A stretch of DNA of 64,000 bases. Origin: Pseudomonas sp. B21-056 (GTDB lineage: Bacteria > Pseudomonadota > Gammaproteobacteria > Pseudomonadales > Pseudomonadaceae). Of the stretch, positions 9,519 to 18,638 are shown in pieces (positions within the stretch are counted from its first letter, which is position 1; every line of letters starts with the position of its first letter). The DNA is taken from NCBI RefSeq assembly GCF_026016325.1, contig NZ_CP087203.1, forward strand, positions 1,984,001 to 2,048,000. Direction: 5' to 3'. The notes below the pieces were generated by a model, which saw nothing but the letters and a program-made list of their open reading frames with translations, did no database searches and was not told where the DNA came from. Made by a program: the position numbers and the translations under genes.

Positions 9519-10553
9519 ATGTCACAAGCATCGACCTCCAACCAGCGCATCGTCCTCGCTTCCCGCCCCAAGGGCGCTCCCACCGCGGAAAACTTCCGTT
9601 TTGAGCAGGTGACCCTGCCAGAGCTGGCGAACGGGCAGGTCCTGCTCAAGACCCTGTTCCTCTCTCTGGATCCCTACATGCGTGGGCGGATGAGCGACGC
9701 GCCTTCCTACGCCGCGCCGGTGGCAATCGACGAGGTGATGACCGGCGGGGCTGTCAGTCGCGTGGTGCGTTCGAGGCACCCTAAATTCCACGAAGGCGAC
9801 CTGGTCGTGGGAGCCACGGGCTGGCAGAGCCACAGCATCAGCGATGGCCGCAACGTCATCCCCGTTCCGTCCGGGTTGCCCAGCCCGTCGATGGCCTTGG
9901 GTGTGCTGGGCATGCCGGGCATGACCGCCTACATGGGACTGATGGACATCGGCCAACCCAAGGCCGGGGAAACCCTGGTGGTGGCGGCCGCTTCGGGCGC
10001 CGTGGGGTCTGTGGTCGGCCAGGTGGCGAAGATCAAGGGCCTGCGGGTGGTCGGGGTGGCTGGCGGCCGTGAGAAATGCCAGTACGTGGTCGACGAGTTG
10101 GGATTCGACGCCTGCGTCGACCACAAGAGCGAGCACTTTGCCGAAGAGCTGGCCCGGGCTTGCGACAAAGGCATCGACATCTATTACGAAAACGTCGGCG
10201 GCAAAGTCTTCGACGCGGTGGTGCCGCTGCTCAACGCCAAGGCCCGCATCCCGCTCTGTGGCCTGATTGCGTCCTACAACGATCAACACACCCCGAGCGG
10301 GCCGGATCGCTTGCCGCAACTACAACGCACCTTGCTGACCAAGCGGGTGCGTATGCAGGGGTTTATCGTGTTTGACGACTACGGTGACCGTCAGCCGGAA
10401 TTCATCAGCGCCATGGCGCCCTGGGTGCGTGACGGCAAGGTCAAGTTCCGCGAAGACGTGGTCGACGGCCTCGAGAATGCGCCACAGGCCTTTATCGGTC
10501 TGCTGGAAGGACGCAATTTCGGCAAGTTGGTGGTGCGGGTCGCGAGGGATTGA
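9519..10553 (+). CDS. NADP-dependent medium-chain oxidoreductase (CurA/LTB4 dehydrogenase-like)
   Basis: A 344-residue zinc-independent member of the MDR superfamily, the enone/alkenal reductase type that includes E. coli CurA and leukotriene B4 12-hydroxydehydrogenase. Characteristic features are LSLDPYMRGRM (about 48-58), the nucleotide-binding stretch AAASGAVGSVVGQVAK (about 158-173), and DIYYENVGGKVFDAVVPLL. It reduces activated double bonds with NADPH; the natural substrate is unknown. No zinc-ligand cysteine cluster is seen, as expected. The start is supported by the AAGGAG upstream. It sits between ybaB and recR but has its own leader after the ybaB terminator. Confidence 0.85.
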   Translation: MSQASTSNQRIVLASRPKGAPTAENFRFEQVTLPELANGQVLLKTLFLSLDPYMRGRMSDAPSYAAPVAIDEVMTGGAVSRVVRSRHPKFHEGDLVVGATGWQSHSISDGRNVIPVPSGLPSPSMALGVLGMPGMTAYMGLMDIGQPKAGETLVVAAASGAVGSVVGQVAKIKGLRVVGVAGGREKCQYVVDELGFDACVDHKSEHFAEELARACDKGIDIYYENVGGKVFDAVVPLLNAKARIPLCGLIASYNDQHTPSGPDRLPQLQRTLLTKRVRMQGFIVFDDYGDRQPEFISAMAPWVRDGKVKFREDVVDGLENAPQAFIGLLEGRNFGKLVVRVARD

Positions 10554-10619
10554 GTATTTGACGCTAATCGGAGGCGCGGGTATAAACCGCGTCTCGTTGT
10601 TATGTCGGACATTTCCTCG

Positions 10620-11222
10620 ATGAGCTTCAGCCCTTTGATTCGCCAACTGATCGATGCCCTGCGAACCTTGCCGGGTGTGGGTCAGAAAACTGCCCAGCGC
10701 ATGGCGTTGCAATTGCTCGAGCGTGATCGCAGCGGCGGTTCGCGCCTGGCCCTGGCGTTGAGCCAGGCCATGGAAGGAGTGGGGCATTGCCGTTTGTGCC
10801 GCACGCTCACGGAAGAAGACCTCTGCCCGCAATGCTCCGACCCCCGTCGGGACGACAGCCTGTTGTGCGTGGTGGAGGGGCCGATGGACGTGTATGCCGT
10901 GGAGCAGACCGGTTTCCGTGGCCGGTATTTCGTGCTCAAGGGCCATCTCTCGCCCCTCGATGGCCTGGGGCCGGAGGCGATCGGCATTCCCGAGTTGATG
11001 GCGCGGATCGAAGCGGCGGGGACTTTCACCGAAGTCATCCTCGCCACCAACCCGACGGTGGAAGGCGAAGCCACCGCCCATTACATTGCCCAACTGCTGA
11101 GCAACAAAGGCCTGGTCGCCTCCCGCATCGCCCACGGCGTGCCGTTGGGGGGCGAACTGGAGCTGGTCGATGGCGGGACGCTGGCGCATTCCTTTGCCGG
11201 GCGCAAGCCGATCACGTTGTAA
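10620..11222 (+). CDS. recR: Recombination mediator RecR
   Basis: A 200-residue protein of the RecFOR pathway, which loads RecA on gapped DNA. The N-terminal helix-hairpin-helix is [16 protein letters not shown], a four-cysteine zinc finger follows ([16 protein letters not shown]), then a Toprim domain ([33 protein letters not shown]). The start at [10 protein letters not shown] gives the family's usual length; an in-frame ATG 18 bp upstream is open, and neither start has a strong Shine-Dalgarno sequence. Confidence 0.97.
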   Translation: MSFSPLIRQLIDALRTLPGVGQKTAQRMALQLLERDRSGGSRLALALSQAMEGVGHCRLCRTLTEEDLCPQCSDPRRDDSLLCVVEGPMDVYAVEQTGFRGRYFVLKGHLSPLDGLGPEAIGIPELMARIEAAGTFTEVILATNPTVEGEATAHYIAQLLSNKGLVASRIAHGVPLGGELELVDGGTLAHSFAGRKPITL

Positions 11223-11241
11223 GCACCACACAAATCTCCCC

Positions 11242-11331
11242 TGTGGGAGCGAGCCTGCTCGCGATGGCGGTATATCAGCCAATAATCATGTGACTGACAC
11301 TCCGCTATCGCGAGCAGGCTCGCTCCCACAG
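11242..11331. repeat. REP doublet, TGTGGGAGCGAGC family
   Basis: Near-perfect inverted copies between the convergent genes recR and apt (TGTGGGAGCGAGCCTGCTCG and CGAGCAGGCTCGCTCCCACA), 50 bp apart. Confidence 0.9.
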
Positions 11332-11395
11332 GGTTTGTGTTCGACCGCAGAATACCAAGGCTACCGCCAACCAGTGTGGGAGCATCGGCGGTCGG

Positions 11396-11944
11396 TTATC
11401 GTTCGCTCAGGGAGAACTGCGTCAGGCAGAACGTTGGAATCCCCATGTCTTCCAGTCGCTGGGATCCCAGCAATTCCGGCAAATCAATGATCGCCGCGGC
11501 TTCGTGGACCTTGGCACCCATGCGGCGGATCAGGTTGGCGGCGGCGATCAGGGTGCCGCCGGTGGCGATCAGGTCATCGAACATCACCACCGAATCCCCT
11601 TCGCACAGGCTGTCGGCATGCACTTCCAGGAAGGCTTCGCCGTATTCGGTCTGGTAACCCTCGGCCAGCACGTCCGCCGGCAGCTTGCCTTGTTTGCGGA
11701 ACAGCACCAACGGCTTGTTCAACTGATAGGCGAGAATCGAACCAATCAGGAAACCCCGGGCATCCATCGCGCCAATGTGAGTGAACTCGGCCTCGACATA
11801 GCGATGGGCGAAGCTGTCCATCACCAGCCGCAGGGCGGTGGGGGACTGGAACAGCGGGGTGATGTCGCGAAAGATCACGCCGGGTTTGGGGAAGTCGATC
11901 ACGGGGCGGATCAGGGATTTGATGTCGAAGGAGTCGAAGACCAT
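11396..11944 (-). CDS. apt: Adenine phosphoribosyltransferase
   Basis: A 182-residue purine-salvage enzyme converting adenine and PRPP to AMP. The PRPP-binding motif [17 protein letters not shown] is intact, and [19 protein letters not shown] and [11 protein letters not shown] match the family. The start [14 protein letters not shown] is chosen because it gives the usual Pseudomonas length; the frame is open for nine more codons upstream. It follows anr after about 90 bp on the same strand, so co-transcription is possible. Confidence 0.96.
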   Translation of the reverse strand: MVFDSFDIKSLIRPVIDFPKPGVIFRDITPLFQSPTALRLVMDSFAHRYVEAEFTHIGAMDARGFLIGSILAYQLNKPLVLFRKQGKLPADVLAEGYQTEYGEAFLEVHADSLCEGDSVVMFDDLIATGGTLIAAANLIRRMGAKVHEAAAIIDLPELLGSQRLEDMGIPTFCLTQFSLSER

Positions 11945-12033
11945 CGTCGAAGTGTCCTGGCAGGGCTGCAAACGCGGCAGTATAGCGCGGCCGAGACAAT
12001 CCCTCAGCAGCAGCCCTCAGTCGCGCAGGTTTA

Positions 12034-12768
12034 TCAGCCGTCGATCGAGCCGCCGGCCAGGGCGCAGAGCTGGATCGGGTCGAGAATGTGAATCTCCTTG
12101 CCTTCGGCGGCGATCAAATTGTTCTGCTGGAAACGGGTGAACACCCGGGACACGGTTTCCACGGCCAGGCCCAGGTAGTTGCCGATTTCATTGCGCGACA
12201 TGCTCAGGCGGAACTGGTTGGCCGAGAAGCCACGGGCGCGGAAGCGGGCGGAGAGGTTGACCAGGAAGGTCGCAATGCGCTCGTCGGCGGTTTTTTTCGA
12301 AAGCAGCAGCATCATCTGCTGATCGTCGCGGATCTCCCGGCTCATCACGCGCATCAACTGGCGGCGCAACTGCGGAAGTTGCACGGCCAGTTCGTCGAGA
12401 CGTTCGAAGGGAATCTCGCACACCGAGGTGGTTTCCAGCGCCTGGGCCGAAATCGGATGGGTTTCGGTGTCCATGCCGGACAGTCCCACCAGTTCGCTGG
12501 GCAGGTGGAAACCGGTGAGTTGTTCTTCGCCAGCGTCGCTCAAATTGAAGGTTTTCAAAGCACCCGAGCGTACGGCATAGACGGAGTCGAAGGTGTCACC
12601 CTGGCGAAACAGGAATTCACCCTTTTTCAACGGGCGGCCCCGTTTGACGATTTCGTCCAGCGCGTCCATATCCTCCAGATTCAGCGAAAGTGGCAGGCAG
12701 AGAGGGGCCAGGCTGCAATCCTTGCAATGGGCTTGGCTGTGGGCGCGCAGTTTGACTGGCTCGGACAT
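12034..12768 (-). CDS. anr: Oxygen-sensing Crp/Fnr regulator Anr
   Basis: A 244-residue global activator of anaerobic and microaerobic genes. The iron-sulfur cysteines are C15, C18 and C24 ([11 protein letters not shown]) plus C117 (SVCEIPF). A cyclic-nucleotide-type beta barrel (about 30-130), a dimer helix, and the [23 protein letters not shown] with the E..SR DNA-contact residues of the FNR class follow. The start [12 protein letters not shown] matches the known family length. Oxygen destroys the 4Fe-4S cluster and inactivates the dimer. Its probable targets hemN and the cco genes lie next to it, and an Anr box precedes hemN. Confidence 0.97.
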   Translation of the reverse strand: MSEPVKLRAHSQAHCKDCSLAPLCLPLSLNLEDMDALDEIVKRGRPLKKGEFLFRQGDTFDSVYAVRSGALKTFNLSDAGEEQLTGFHLPSELVGLSGMDTETHPISAQALETTSVCEIPFERLDELAVQLPQLRRQLMRVMSREIRDDQQMMLLLSKKTADERIATFLVNLSARFRARGFSANQFRLSMSRNEIGNYLGLAVETVSRVFTRFQQNNLIAAEGKEIHILDPIQLCALAGGSIDG

Positions 12769-12862
12769 TTCTTCAATCCTTGTGGGAAAACACACATAAG
12801 CCGTAAGGGTAACCCAGCTCCGGGCCCCGGGCCAGCGCGGTTCCCTCGTCAAATTGTCGCGC

Positions 12863-14245
12863 TCAGATGACGCGGGAGAAGCGCTGCCGGTTTTGCTGCT
12901 CCAGATAGGCATCGAACACCATGCACACCGAGCGCACCAACAGACGCCCGGCGGGCAATATTTTTATGTGGGTGTTATCCAGTTCGATCAGCCCGTCCTC
13001 GGCCATCGCCTGAAGCTGCGGCCACAGAGCGGCGAAATAGTGCTGGAAATCGATAGGGAAGGTTTGCTCGATCTCGGCGAAGGCCAGGTTGAAATGGCAG
13101 ATCAATTGCTGGATCACCGCTCGCCGCAGCCGGTCGTCGGCGTTGCACACCAGCCCGCGATGGGTCGCCAGTTGTCCGTCGGCGAGGAGGCTCTGGTAGT
13201 GGTTCAGGTCGCTGCTGTTCTGGCAGTACAGGTCGCCGATCTGGCTGATGGCCGACACGCCGAGGCCGATCAGGTCGCAGTGGCCGTGGGTGGTGTAGCC
13301 CTGGAAGTTGCGTTGCAGGGTGGCCTCTTCCTGGGCGATCGCCAGGTCGTCGTCGGGCAGGGCGAAGTGGTCCATGCCGATGTAGCGGTATCCGGCGGCG
13401 GTCAGTTGTTCGATGGTGCCTTGCAGCATCGCCAGTTTCTGCTCCGGGTTCGGCAGGTCCTGGCTGTTGATGCGCCGCTGGGGCATGAAGCGCTCCGGCA
13501 GGTGGGCGTAGTTGAACACCGACAGGCGGTCCGGTTGCAGGTCGATGACTTCTGCGACGGTGCGGGCGAAGTTGTCTGGAGTCTGCTTGGGCAGGCCGTA
13601 GATCAGGTCAATGTTGATCGAGCGAAACTGCAAGGTCCGGGCGGCTTCGATCACTGCACGGGTTTCCTCCAGGCTTTGCAAGCGATTGACGGCGCGCTGC
13701 ACGGCCGGATCAAAGTCTTGCACGCCGATGCTGACCCGGTTGAAACCCAGTTCCCGCAACAGGCCCATGGTCGACCAGTCGGCTTCCCGGGGATCGATTT
13801 CGATGCCGTAGTCGCCGGAGTCGTCATCCAGCAGGTTCAGATGCTTGCGCAGCTTGGTCATCAACTGGCGCAGTTCGTCGTGGCTGAGGAAGGTCGGGGT
13901 GCCGCCCCCCAGGTGCAGCTGTTCCACGCGCTGGGCTGGGTCCAGGTGGCAACCGATCAGCTGGATTTCCTGTTCCAGGCGTTGCAGGTAGATGTGGGCG
14001 CGACCACGGTCCTTGGTGATGACCTTGTTGCAGGCGCAGTAATAGCAGATGTTCGCGCAGAACGGCACGTGCACGTACAGCGACAACGGCCGCCTGGCCT
14101 TGCGGCTGTCGCGCAGGGCGTGGAGCAGGTCGAAGCTGCCCACCTGGCCGGCGAACTGCGCCGCAGTCGGGTACGAGGTGTAGCGAGGTCCGGCCACGTC
14201 GTAGCGGCGGATCAGGTCAGAGTCCCAACGAATGGCGTCGAGCAT
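12863..14245 (-). CDS. hemN: Oxygen-independent coproporphyrinogen III oxidase
   Basis: A 460-residue radical-SAM enzyme that decarboxylates coproporphyrinogen III to protoporphyrinogen IX without oxygen, supplying haem at low oxygen. The cluster motif [10 protein letters not shown] (CX3CX2C) is followed by [11 protein letters not shown] and IEIDPRE, both typical of HemN. The start [16 protein letters not shown] has a GGGGAA ribosome-binding site; an ATG nine codons upstream has none. A perfect Anr box lies about 70 bp upstream. It is transcribed toward anr. The haem it supplies is needed by the cbb3 oxidases encoded nearby. Confidence 0.97.
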   Translation of the reverse strand: MLDAIRWDSDLIRRYDVAGPRYTSYPTAAQFAGQVGSFDLLHALRDSRKARRPLSLYVHVPFCANICYYCACNKVITKDRGRAHIYLQRLEQEIQLIGCHLDPAQRVEQLHLGGGTPTFLSHDELRQLMTKLRKHLNLLDDDSGDYGIEIDPREADWSTMGLLRELGFNRVSIGVQDFDPAVQRAVNRLQSLEETRAVIEAARTLQFRSINIDLIYGLPKQTPDNFARTVAEVIDLQPDRLSVFNYAHLPERFMPQRRINSQDLPNPEQKLAMLQGTIEQLTAAGYRYIGMDHFALPDDDLAIAQEEATLQRNFQGYTTHGHCDLIGLGVSAISQIGDLYCQNSSDLNHYQSLLADGQLATHRGLVCNADDRLRRAVIQQLICHFNLAFAEIEQTFPIDFQHYFAALWPQLQAMAEDGLIELDNTHIKILPAGRLLVRSVCMVFDAYLEQQNRQRFSRVI

Positions 14246-14307
14246 GCGGGCGTTCCCCGGATAGGCTGGCATGGGGGCGAGTCTAGGGGGATGAACGCTG
14301 GGGTGTG

Positions 14308-14321
14308 TTGATTTGCATCAA
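14308..14321. promoter_or_regulatory. Anr box upstream of hemN
   Basis: TTGATTTGCATCAA is a perfect match to the FNR/Anr consensus TTGAT-N4-ATCAA. Its centre is about 70 bp upstream of the hemN start, which would place a class II start site about 28 bp before the ATG. It strongly implies activation of hemN by the adjacent anr product at low oxygen. Confidence 0.9.
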
Positions 14322-14354
14322 CGGGGGCTGTGGTGCCTGGCGGCTGCAACTTCC

Positions 14355-14518
14355 CTGTGGGCTTGCTCGCGAAAGTGGTGTATCAGTTGGCATATGCATA
14401 GCTGGCAGATGGTCATCGCGAGCAGGCTCGCTCCCACATTGGGTTTCCTGTGGTAGCAAGATCTGGGGGCCATCACAAATCTCCTGTGGGAGCGAGCCTG
14501 CTCGCGATAGCGGTGGGT
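14355..14518. repeat. REP cluster of three copies
   Basis: A truncated forward copy (CTGTGGGCTTGCTCGCG, near 14355), an inverse copy (CGAGCAGGCTCGCTCCCACA, near 14420-14438) and a third full forward copy (TGTGGGAGCGAGCCTGCTCG, from 14485). It fills the gap between hemN and the TauE-like gene. Confidence 0.8.
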
Positions 14519-14561
14519 CAGCTTGCATCAATGTTGGATGTTCGACCCACAGGAATTGCGG

Positions 14562-15245
14562 TCAATGTCCCATGAGCCAATGCTGGTGCGGCCCCGGCAA
14601 TGTCCAGATGCCGAAGACAATCACCAGCAACCCGCCGGCCATGCGCACGCTGCGTTTGCGCAGCAGGGCAGTGACGCGTTCGGCGGCGAGGCCGGTGGCG
14701 AGCAGCACCGGCCAGGTGCCGAGGCCGAAGGCCAGCATCAGTAATGCGCTGTCCAGGGCGTTGCCCTGGCTGGCGGACCACAACAGGGTGCTGTAGACCA
14801 GACCGCACGGCAGCCAGCCCCACAGTGCGCCAAGCAGCAAGGCACGGGGCAGGCTCGACACCGGCAGCAAGCGGTTGGCGACCGGTTGGATATGTCGCCA
14901 CAGGCCCCGGCCGACGCCTTCGATGCGGGTCAGGCCGCTCCACCAGCCCGCCAGGTACAGGCCCATGGCGATCAGCAGCAACCCGGCCAGCACGCGCATG
15001 ACCATCGCCGCCGGGCTATTGGCGATGGCCCAGCCGGCCAGCCCGATCAACAGCCCGGCGGTGGCATAGCTCAGGATTCGCCCCAGGTTGTACGCCAGCA
15101 ACAGCCGGAAGCGCCGGCTGCGTTGTTCCTTGGGGATCGCCAGGGTGAGGGCGCCCATCAGGCCGCCGCACATGCCCAGGCAGTGGCCGCCGCCCAGCAG
15201 GCCAAGGATCACCGCCGAAACCAGCAATGGCGCCAGATCAAGCAT
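14562..15245 (-). CDS. TauE/SafE-like membrane protein of the cbb3 assembly cluster
   Basis: A 227-residue protein with about six hydrophobic segments. The N-terminus VILGLLGGGHCLGMCGGLMG carries a conserved histidine and two cysteines (HCLGMC) that could bind metal, as in DsbD-like/heavy-metal transport relatives. It overlaps ccoS by 8 bp and is the last gene of ccoGHIS, which suggests a role in copper or haem handling during cbb3 oxidase biogenesis. The 'sulfite exporter' label is generic and unproven here. Confidence 0.82.
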   Translation of the reverse strand: MLDLAPLLVSAVILGLLGGGHCLGMCGGLMGALTLAIPKEQRSRRFRLLLAYNLGRILSYATAGLLIGLAGWAIANSPAAMVMRVLAGLLLIAMGLYLAGWWSGLTRIEGVGRGLWRHIQPVANRLLPVSSLPRALLLGALWGWLPCGLVYSTLLWSASQGNALDSALLMLAFGLGTWPVLLATGLAAERVTALLRKRSVRMAGGLLVIVFGIWTLPGPHQHWLMGH

Positions 15246-15456
15246 GGGGCGGGGCCTTGTCGTCCGGCTGGTGGGCTTGGCCGTCGGCTTCGTCCACCGC
15301 GGCTTTGTGGTTCGGGTCCTGGTCGTCGAACAGGATGCTGTGGGCCGGACCGTCGAGGTCGTCGTACTGGCCGCTGTCCACCGCCCAGAAGAAAATGTAC
15401 ACGGCGACGGCCACGATCAGCAGCGCGGCCGGGATCATCACGTAAAGAGCTGGCAT
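15238..15456 (-). CDS. ccoS: cbb3 oxidase maturation protein CcoS
   Basis: A 72-residue protein with one N-terminal membrane helix (MIPAALLIVAVAVYIFFWAV) followed by the CcoS signature SGQYDDLDGPAHSILFDD. CcoS is needed for cofactor insertion (haem b and copper) into the catalytic subunit CcoN. It lies 24 bp downstream of ccoI and overlaps the TauE-like gene by 8 bp, so translation is likely coupled. The acidic tail (DEADGQAHQPDD) is cytoplasmic. Confidence 0.95.
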   Translation of the reverse strand: MPALYVMIPAALLIVAVAVYIFFWAVDSGQYDDLDGPAHSILFDDQDPNHKAAVDEADGQAHQPDDKAPPHA

Positions 15457-15480
15457 TTCGTAACTCCAGGCCCGCGCGGC

Positions 15481-17931
15481 TCAGGCCGGCAGCAGGCGGG
15501 TATCGGGCGCGGTGTCGAAAACCTGCACCTTGGGCTGACGGGTCAGCCTCAGCGCATTCAACACCACGGTCAACGAACTGATGGACATGCCGACCGCGGC
15601 CCACGCCGGGGTAATCCAGCCGAGGGCGGCGAACGGCAACATGAGGCCATTGTACAGCGCCGCCCACACCAGGTTCTCGATGATCACCCGACGGGTGCGC
15701 CGGGCCAGGTTGAAGGCGTGGACCAGGGCATCGAGACGATTGGACAGCAGCACCGCGTCGGCGCTGGTCTTGGCCAGGTCGGTGGCCGAGCCCATGGCAA
15801 CGCTGATGTCCGCTGCCGCCAGCACCGGCACATCGTTGACCCCGTCGCCGAGCATCAGCACCTTGCGGCCTTGCTGGTGCAACTGCTGCAGTACCGCCAG
15901 TTTGTCGTCCGGACGCAGACCGCCCCGGGCCTCGTCGATGTCCAGTTCGGCGGCGACGCTGGCAACCATCGGCGAACTGTCGCCCGAGAGCAGCAGTGTC
16001 CGCCAGCCGCGCGCCTTGCAGGCCGCCAGCAAGGCCGGGGCGTCGGCGCGCAGACGGTCGTCGAGGACGAACCAGGCCAAGGGCCCGCTGGCATCGCCCA
16101 GCAGCAGCCATTGGCCGGCTTCGTCCGGCATTTGCAGCGCTGCCGTGCGGCTCAGTTCGCAGACAAAACCGGGTTGGCCGATGCGCAGGCGCTGTTCGCC
16201 CACCTGGCCTTCCAGCCCCAGTCCGGGAGTGCTCTGTACCTGTTCGGCGGCCAGCGGTGCGCGGCCAAAGGCCCGTGCGATGGGGTGCTCGGAGCGGTTT
16301 TCCAGGGCAGCGGCCAGCGCCAGGCACTGGTCGCTGTCGAGGCTGGCCAGAGGGCGAATGGCGCGCAAGGCCAGGCGGCCTTCGGTGAGGGTGCCGGTCT
16401 TGTCGAAAATCACCGTATCGATCTGGTTCAGGCCTTCCAGGACATGCCCCCGGGTCAGCAGCAGACCGAGTTTGTGCAGGGTGCCGGTGGCGGCAGTGAG
16501 GGCGGTCGGCGTGGCGAGGGACAACGCGCAAGGACAGGTGGCGACCAGCATCGACAGAACAATCCAGAAGGCGCGGGACGCATCCAGCTGCCACCACAGC
16601 AATCCGATGGCGGCAGCGGCGACCAGGGAAAACAGCAGGAACCATTGGGCCGCACGGTCGGCGATTTCCGCCAGTCGCGGCTTCTCGGCCTGGGCACGCT
16701 CCAGCAGTCGCACGATGGCGGACAGACGGGTGTCCTGTCCCAACGCTTGCACCTCGACGGTCAAGGCGCCTTCGACGTTCAACGTGCCCGCGGTAACCGC
16801 ATCGCCCGCCTGGCGCGGCTGCGGCAGGTACTCGCCGGTCAGCAGGGATTCGTCGATGCTGGACTGGCCGTCGAGGATCCTGCCATCGGCCGGCAGGACC
16901 GATCCTGGATGCACCAGCACCCGGTCGCCTGTACGCAATTCGCTGAGCAGGATGCGTTCGCTCTGGCCGTTGGCTTCGAGGCGCAGGCACGAGGCCGGCA
17001 ACAGATTGACCAGTTGCGCGGTGGCGGCGGCGGTGCGCTCCCTGGCCCGACGCTCCAGGTAGCGGCCGGCCAGCAGGAACAGCGCGAACATGCCCACGGC
17101 GTCGAAATACAGCTCGCCCACGCCGGAGATGGAGGTCCAGATCCCGGCGACATAGGCGCTGCCGATCGCCAGGGACACCGAGACATCCATGGTCAGGTTG
17201 CGGGTGCGCAGGTCGCGCATCGCGCCTTTGAAGAAGGGTGCGCAGCTGTAGAACACGATGGGCGTGGTGAGAAACAGCGCAACCCAGCGCAGGATGGTGT
17301 GCATCTCCGGGCTCAGGTCGATGTTGAATTCCGGCCAGGTCGCCATGGTCGCCATCATGGCCTGGAACCACAGCAGCCCGGCCACGCCGAGCTGGCGCAG
17401 GGCCAGGCGGTTTTGCGCGGCCAGTTGCTCGCTGGCCTGGTCGGCCTGGTACGGGTGGGCGACGTAGCCGATCTGGCGCAATTCGGCGAGCAGGGTACTC
17501 AGCGGCAGTTCCGCGTCGGCCCAACGCACCTGCAAGCGATGATTGGACAGGTTCAACCGTGCTTCGGCCACGGCCGGCAGACTGCGCAACTGTTTTTCGA
17601 TCAACCAGCCGCAGGCGGCGCAACTGATGCCTTCCATCAGCAGGGTGGTTTCGGCCAGTTCACCTTCGTGGCGCACGAACGATTGCTGCACGTCGGGACG
17701 ATCGTACAACGCCAGTTCATCGGTCAATTGGACGGGCAGGGTTTCAGGGTTGGCCGATGCTTCGCTGCGATGCTGGTAATAACTCTCCAGCCCGCCGGCA
17801 ACAATGGCCTCGGCCACCGCCTGGCAACCCGGGCAGCACAGCTCGCGGGTTTCACCGAGGACAACGGCGGTGAAGCGACTGCCGGGGGGGACGGGCAGGG
17901 CGCAGTGGTAGCAGGGCAGGGGCGTATTCAT
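15481..17931 (-). CDS. ccoI: Copper-type P1B ATPase CcoI for cbb3 oxidase assembly
   Basis: An 816-residue heavy-metal-translocating P-type ATPase. An N-terminal cysteine-rich segment (CYHCALPV; LCCPGCQAV) and a heavy-metal-associated domain with ISCAACGWLIEK precede eight membrane helices. The metal-selective CPC (ATCPCALSLATPT), the phosphorylation site DKTGTLTEG and the hinge GDGVNDVPVLAAADISVAMG are intact. CcoI/FixI proteins export copper toward the periplasm for Cu-B insertion into CcoN. The start MNTPLPCYHC is preferred; 45 more open codons upstream lie over a repeat. It is 156 bp downstream of ccoH, the gap being filled by an inverted repeat. Confidence 0.95.
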   Translation of the reverse strand: MNTPLPCYHCALPVPPGSRFTAVVLGETRELCCPGCQAVAEAIVAGGLESYYQHRSEASANPETLPVQLTDELALYDRPDVQQSFVRHEGELAETTLLMEGISCAACGWLIEKQLRSLPAVAEARLNLSNHRLQVRWADAELPLSTLLAELRQIGYVAHPYQADQASEQLAAQNRLALRQLGVAGLLWFQAMMATMATWPEFNIDLSPEMHTILRWVALFLTTPIVFYSCAPFFKGAMRDLRTRNLTMDVSVSLAIGSAYVAGIWTSISGVGELYFDAVGMFALFLLAGRYLERRARERTAAATAQLVNLLPASCLRLEANGQSERILLSELRTGDRVLVHPGSVLPADGRILDGQSSIDESLLTGEYLPQPRQAGDAVTAGTLNVEGALTVEVQALGQDTRLSAIVRLLERAQAEKPRLAEIADRAAQWFLLFSLVAAAAIGLLWWQLDASRAFWIVLSMLVATCPCALSLATPTALTAATGTLHKLGLLLTRGHVLEGLNQIDTVIFDKTGTLTEGRLALRAIRPLASLDSDQCLALAAALENRSEHPIARAFGRAPLAAEQVQSTPGLGLEGQVGEQRLRIGQPGFVCELSRTAALQMPDEAGQWLLLGDASGPLAWFVLDDRLRADAPALLAACKARGWRTLLLSGDSSPMVASVAAELDIDEARGGLRPDDKLAVLQQLHQQGRKVLMLGDGVNDVPVLAAADISVAMGSATDLAKTSADAVLLSNRLDALVHAFNLARRTRRVIIENLVWAALYNGLMLPFAALGWITPAWAAVGMSISSLTVVLNALRLTRQPKVQVFDTAPDTRLLPA

Positions 17932-17957
17932 TGCGTTTTCACAGAACGTTGTCCAAT

Positions 17958-18068
17958 GATCGTTCCCATGCTCTGCGTGGGAACGCATCCTGTGACGCTC
18001 CGCGTCACGCTTGCGAGGGGACGCGGAGCGTCCCGGGCTGTGTTCCCACGCGGAGCGTGGGAACAATC
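17958..18068. repeat. Compound inverted repeat, GTTCCCACGC family
   Basis: The outer arms GATCGTTCCCA and TGGGAACAATC enclose inner palindromes around GCGTGGGAACGC, GTGACGCTCCGCGTCAC and GACGCGGAGCGTC. This differs from the other repeat families in the window. It lies within the ccoGHIS run, between ccoH and ccoI, and could form several alternative hairpins in the mRNA. Confidence 0.8.
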
Positions 18069-18087
18069 AGAACCACAGAAAGACGGC

Positions 18088-18627
18088 CTACTTCTTCAGG
18101 TCTTCAGCACCTTGCAGCGGCTCATCGCCGAGCAGGATGGCCTGGTCGTGGTTGACCTGCTCTTCTTCGAACAGGCGCCAGGTCTTGTCGTTTTCCACCC
18201 CCAGCAATTCGACAAAGCGCCGGCCTTCGATCTTGTCCGTCAACTGGCCGACATAGCGCCCCGGTTCGCTGTCATTGCGGGTCAGGACCACCTTGCGGTC
18301 CTTCTCCGGCTGGGTCGGCGAGATCAGGCTCAGTTCCAGAGTCTGCGGGCGGCTGTTGCCGCTCAGGCGCAGGTTCACCTCGCCAGTGACATCATCCATC
18401 TGCACGTTGGCATGCAACTGCAGGGTCTGGGCCAGCAGTTCGCGCTCCAGCGAACGGTTGATGCCCTTGCCGGCTTCGTAGTAGTTGTCGTTGACCAGGT
18501 TGTCCGGGTTCTTCACCGCAATGGTCACCATCGTCAGGCTCAACGTCACCGAGCAGGTCAGGATCCCGATGATGATCCAGGGCCAGAGGTGCTTGTACCA
18601 AGGGCTGGTGGCGGTTGCTGCAGGCAT
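18088..18627 (-). CDS. ccoH: cbb3 oxidase accessory protein CcoH (FixH family)
   Basis: About 179 residues: one N-terminal membrane helix (LWPWIIIGILTCSVTLSLTMV) and a periplasmic FixH domain with NPDNLVNDNYYEAGKGINR. CcoH interacts with the oxidase subunits during late assembly. The start MPAATATSPWYK is preceded by GAGAGAAC; five more codons are open upstream. It lies 11 bp after ccoG and heads toward ccoI. Confidence 0.93.
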   Translation of the reverse strand: MPAATATSPWYKHLWPWIIIGILTCSVTLSLTMVTIAVKNPDNLVNDNYYEAGKGINRSLERELLAQTLQLHANVQMDDVTGEVNLRLSGNSRPQTLELSLISPTQPEKDRKVVLTRNDSEPGRYVGQLTDKIEGRRFVELLGVENDKTWRLFEEEQVNHDQAILLGDEPLQGAEDLKK

Positions 18628-18638
18628 GTTCAGTTCTC

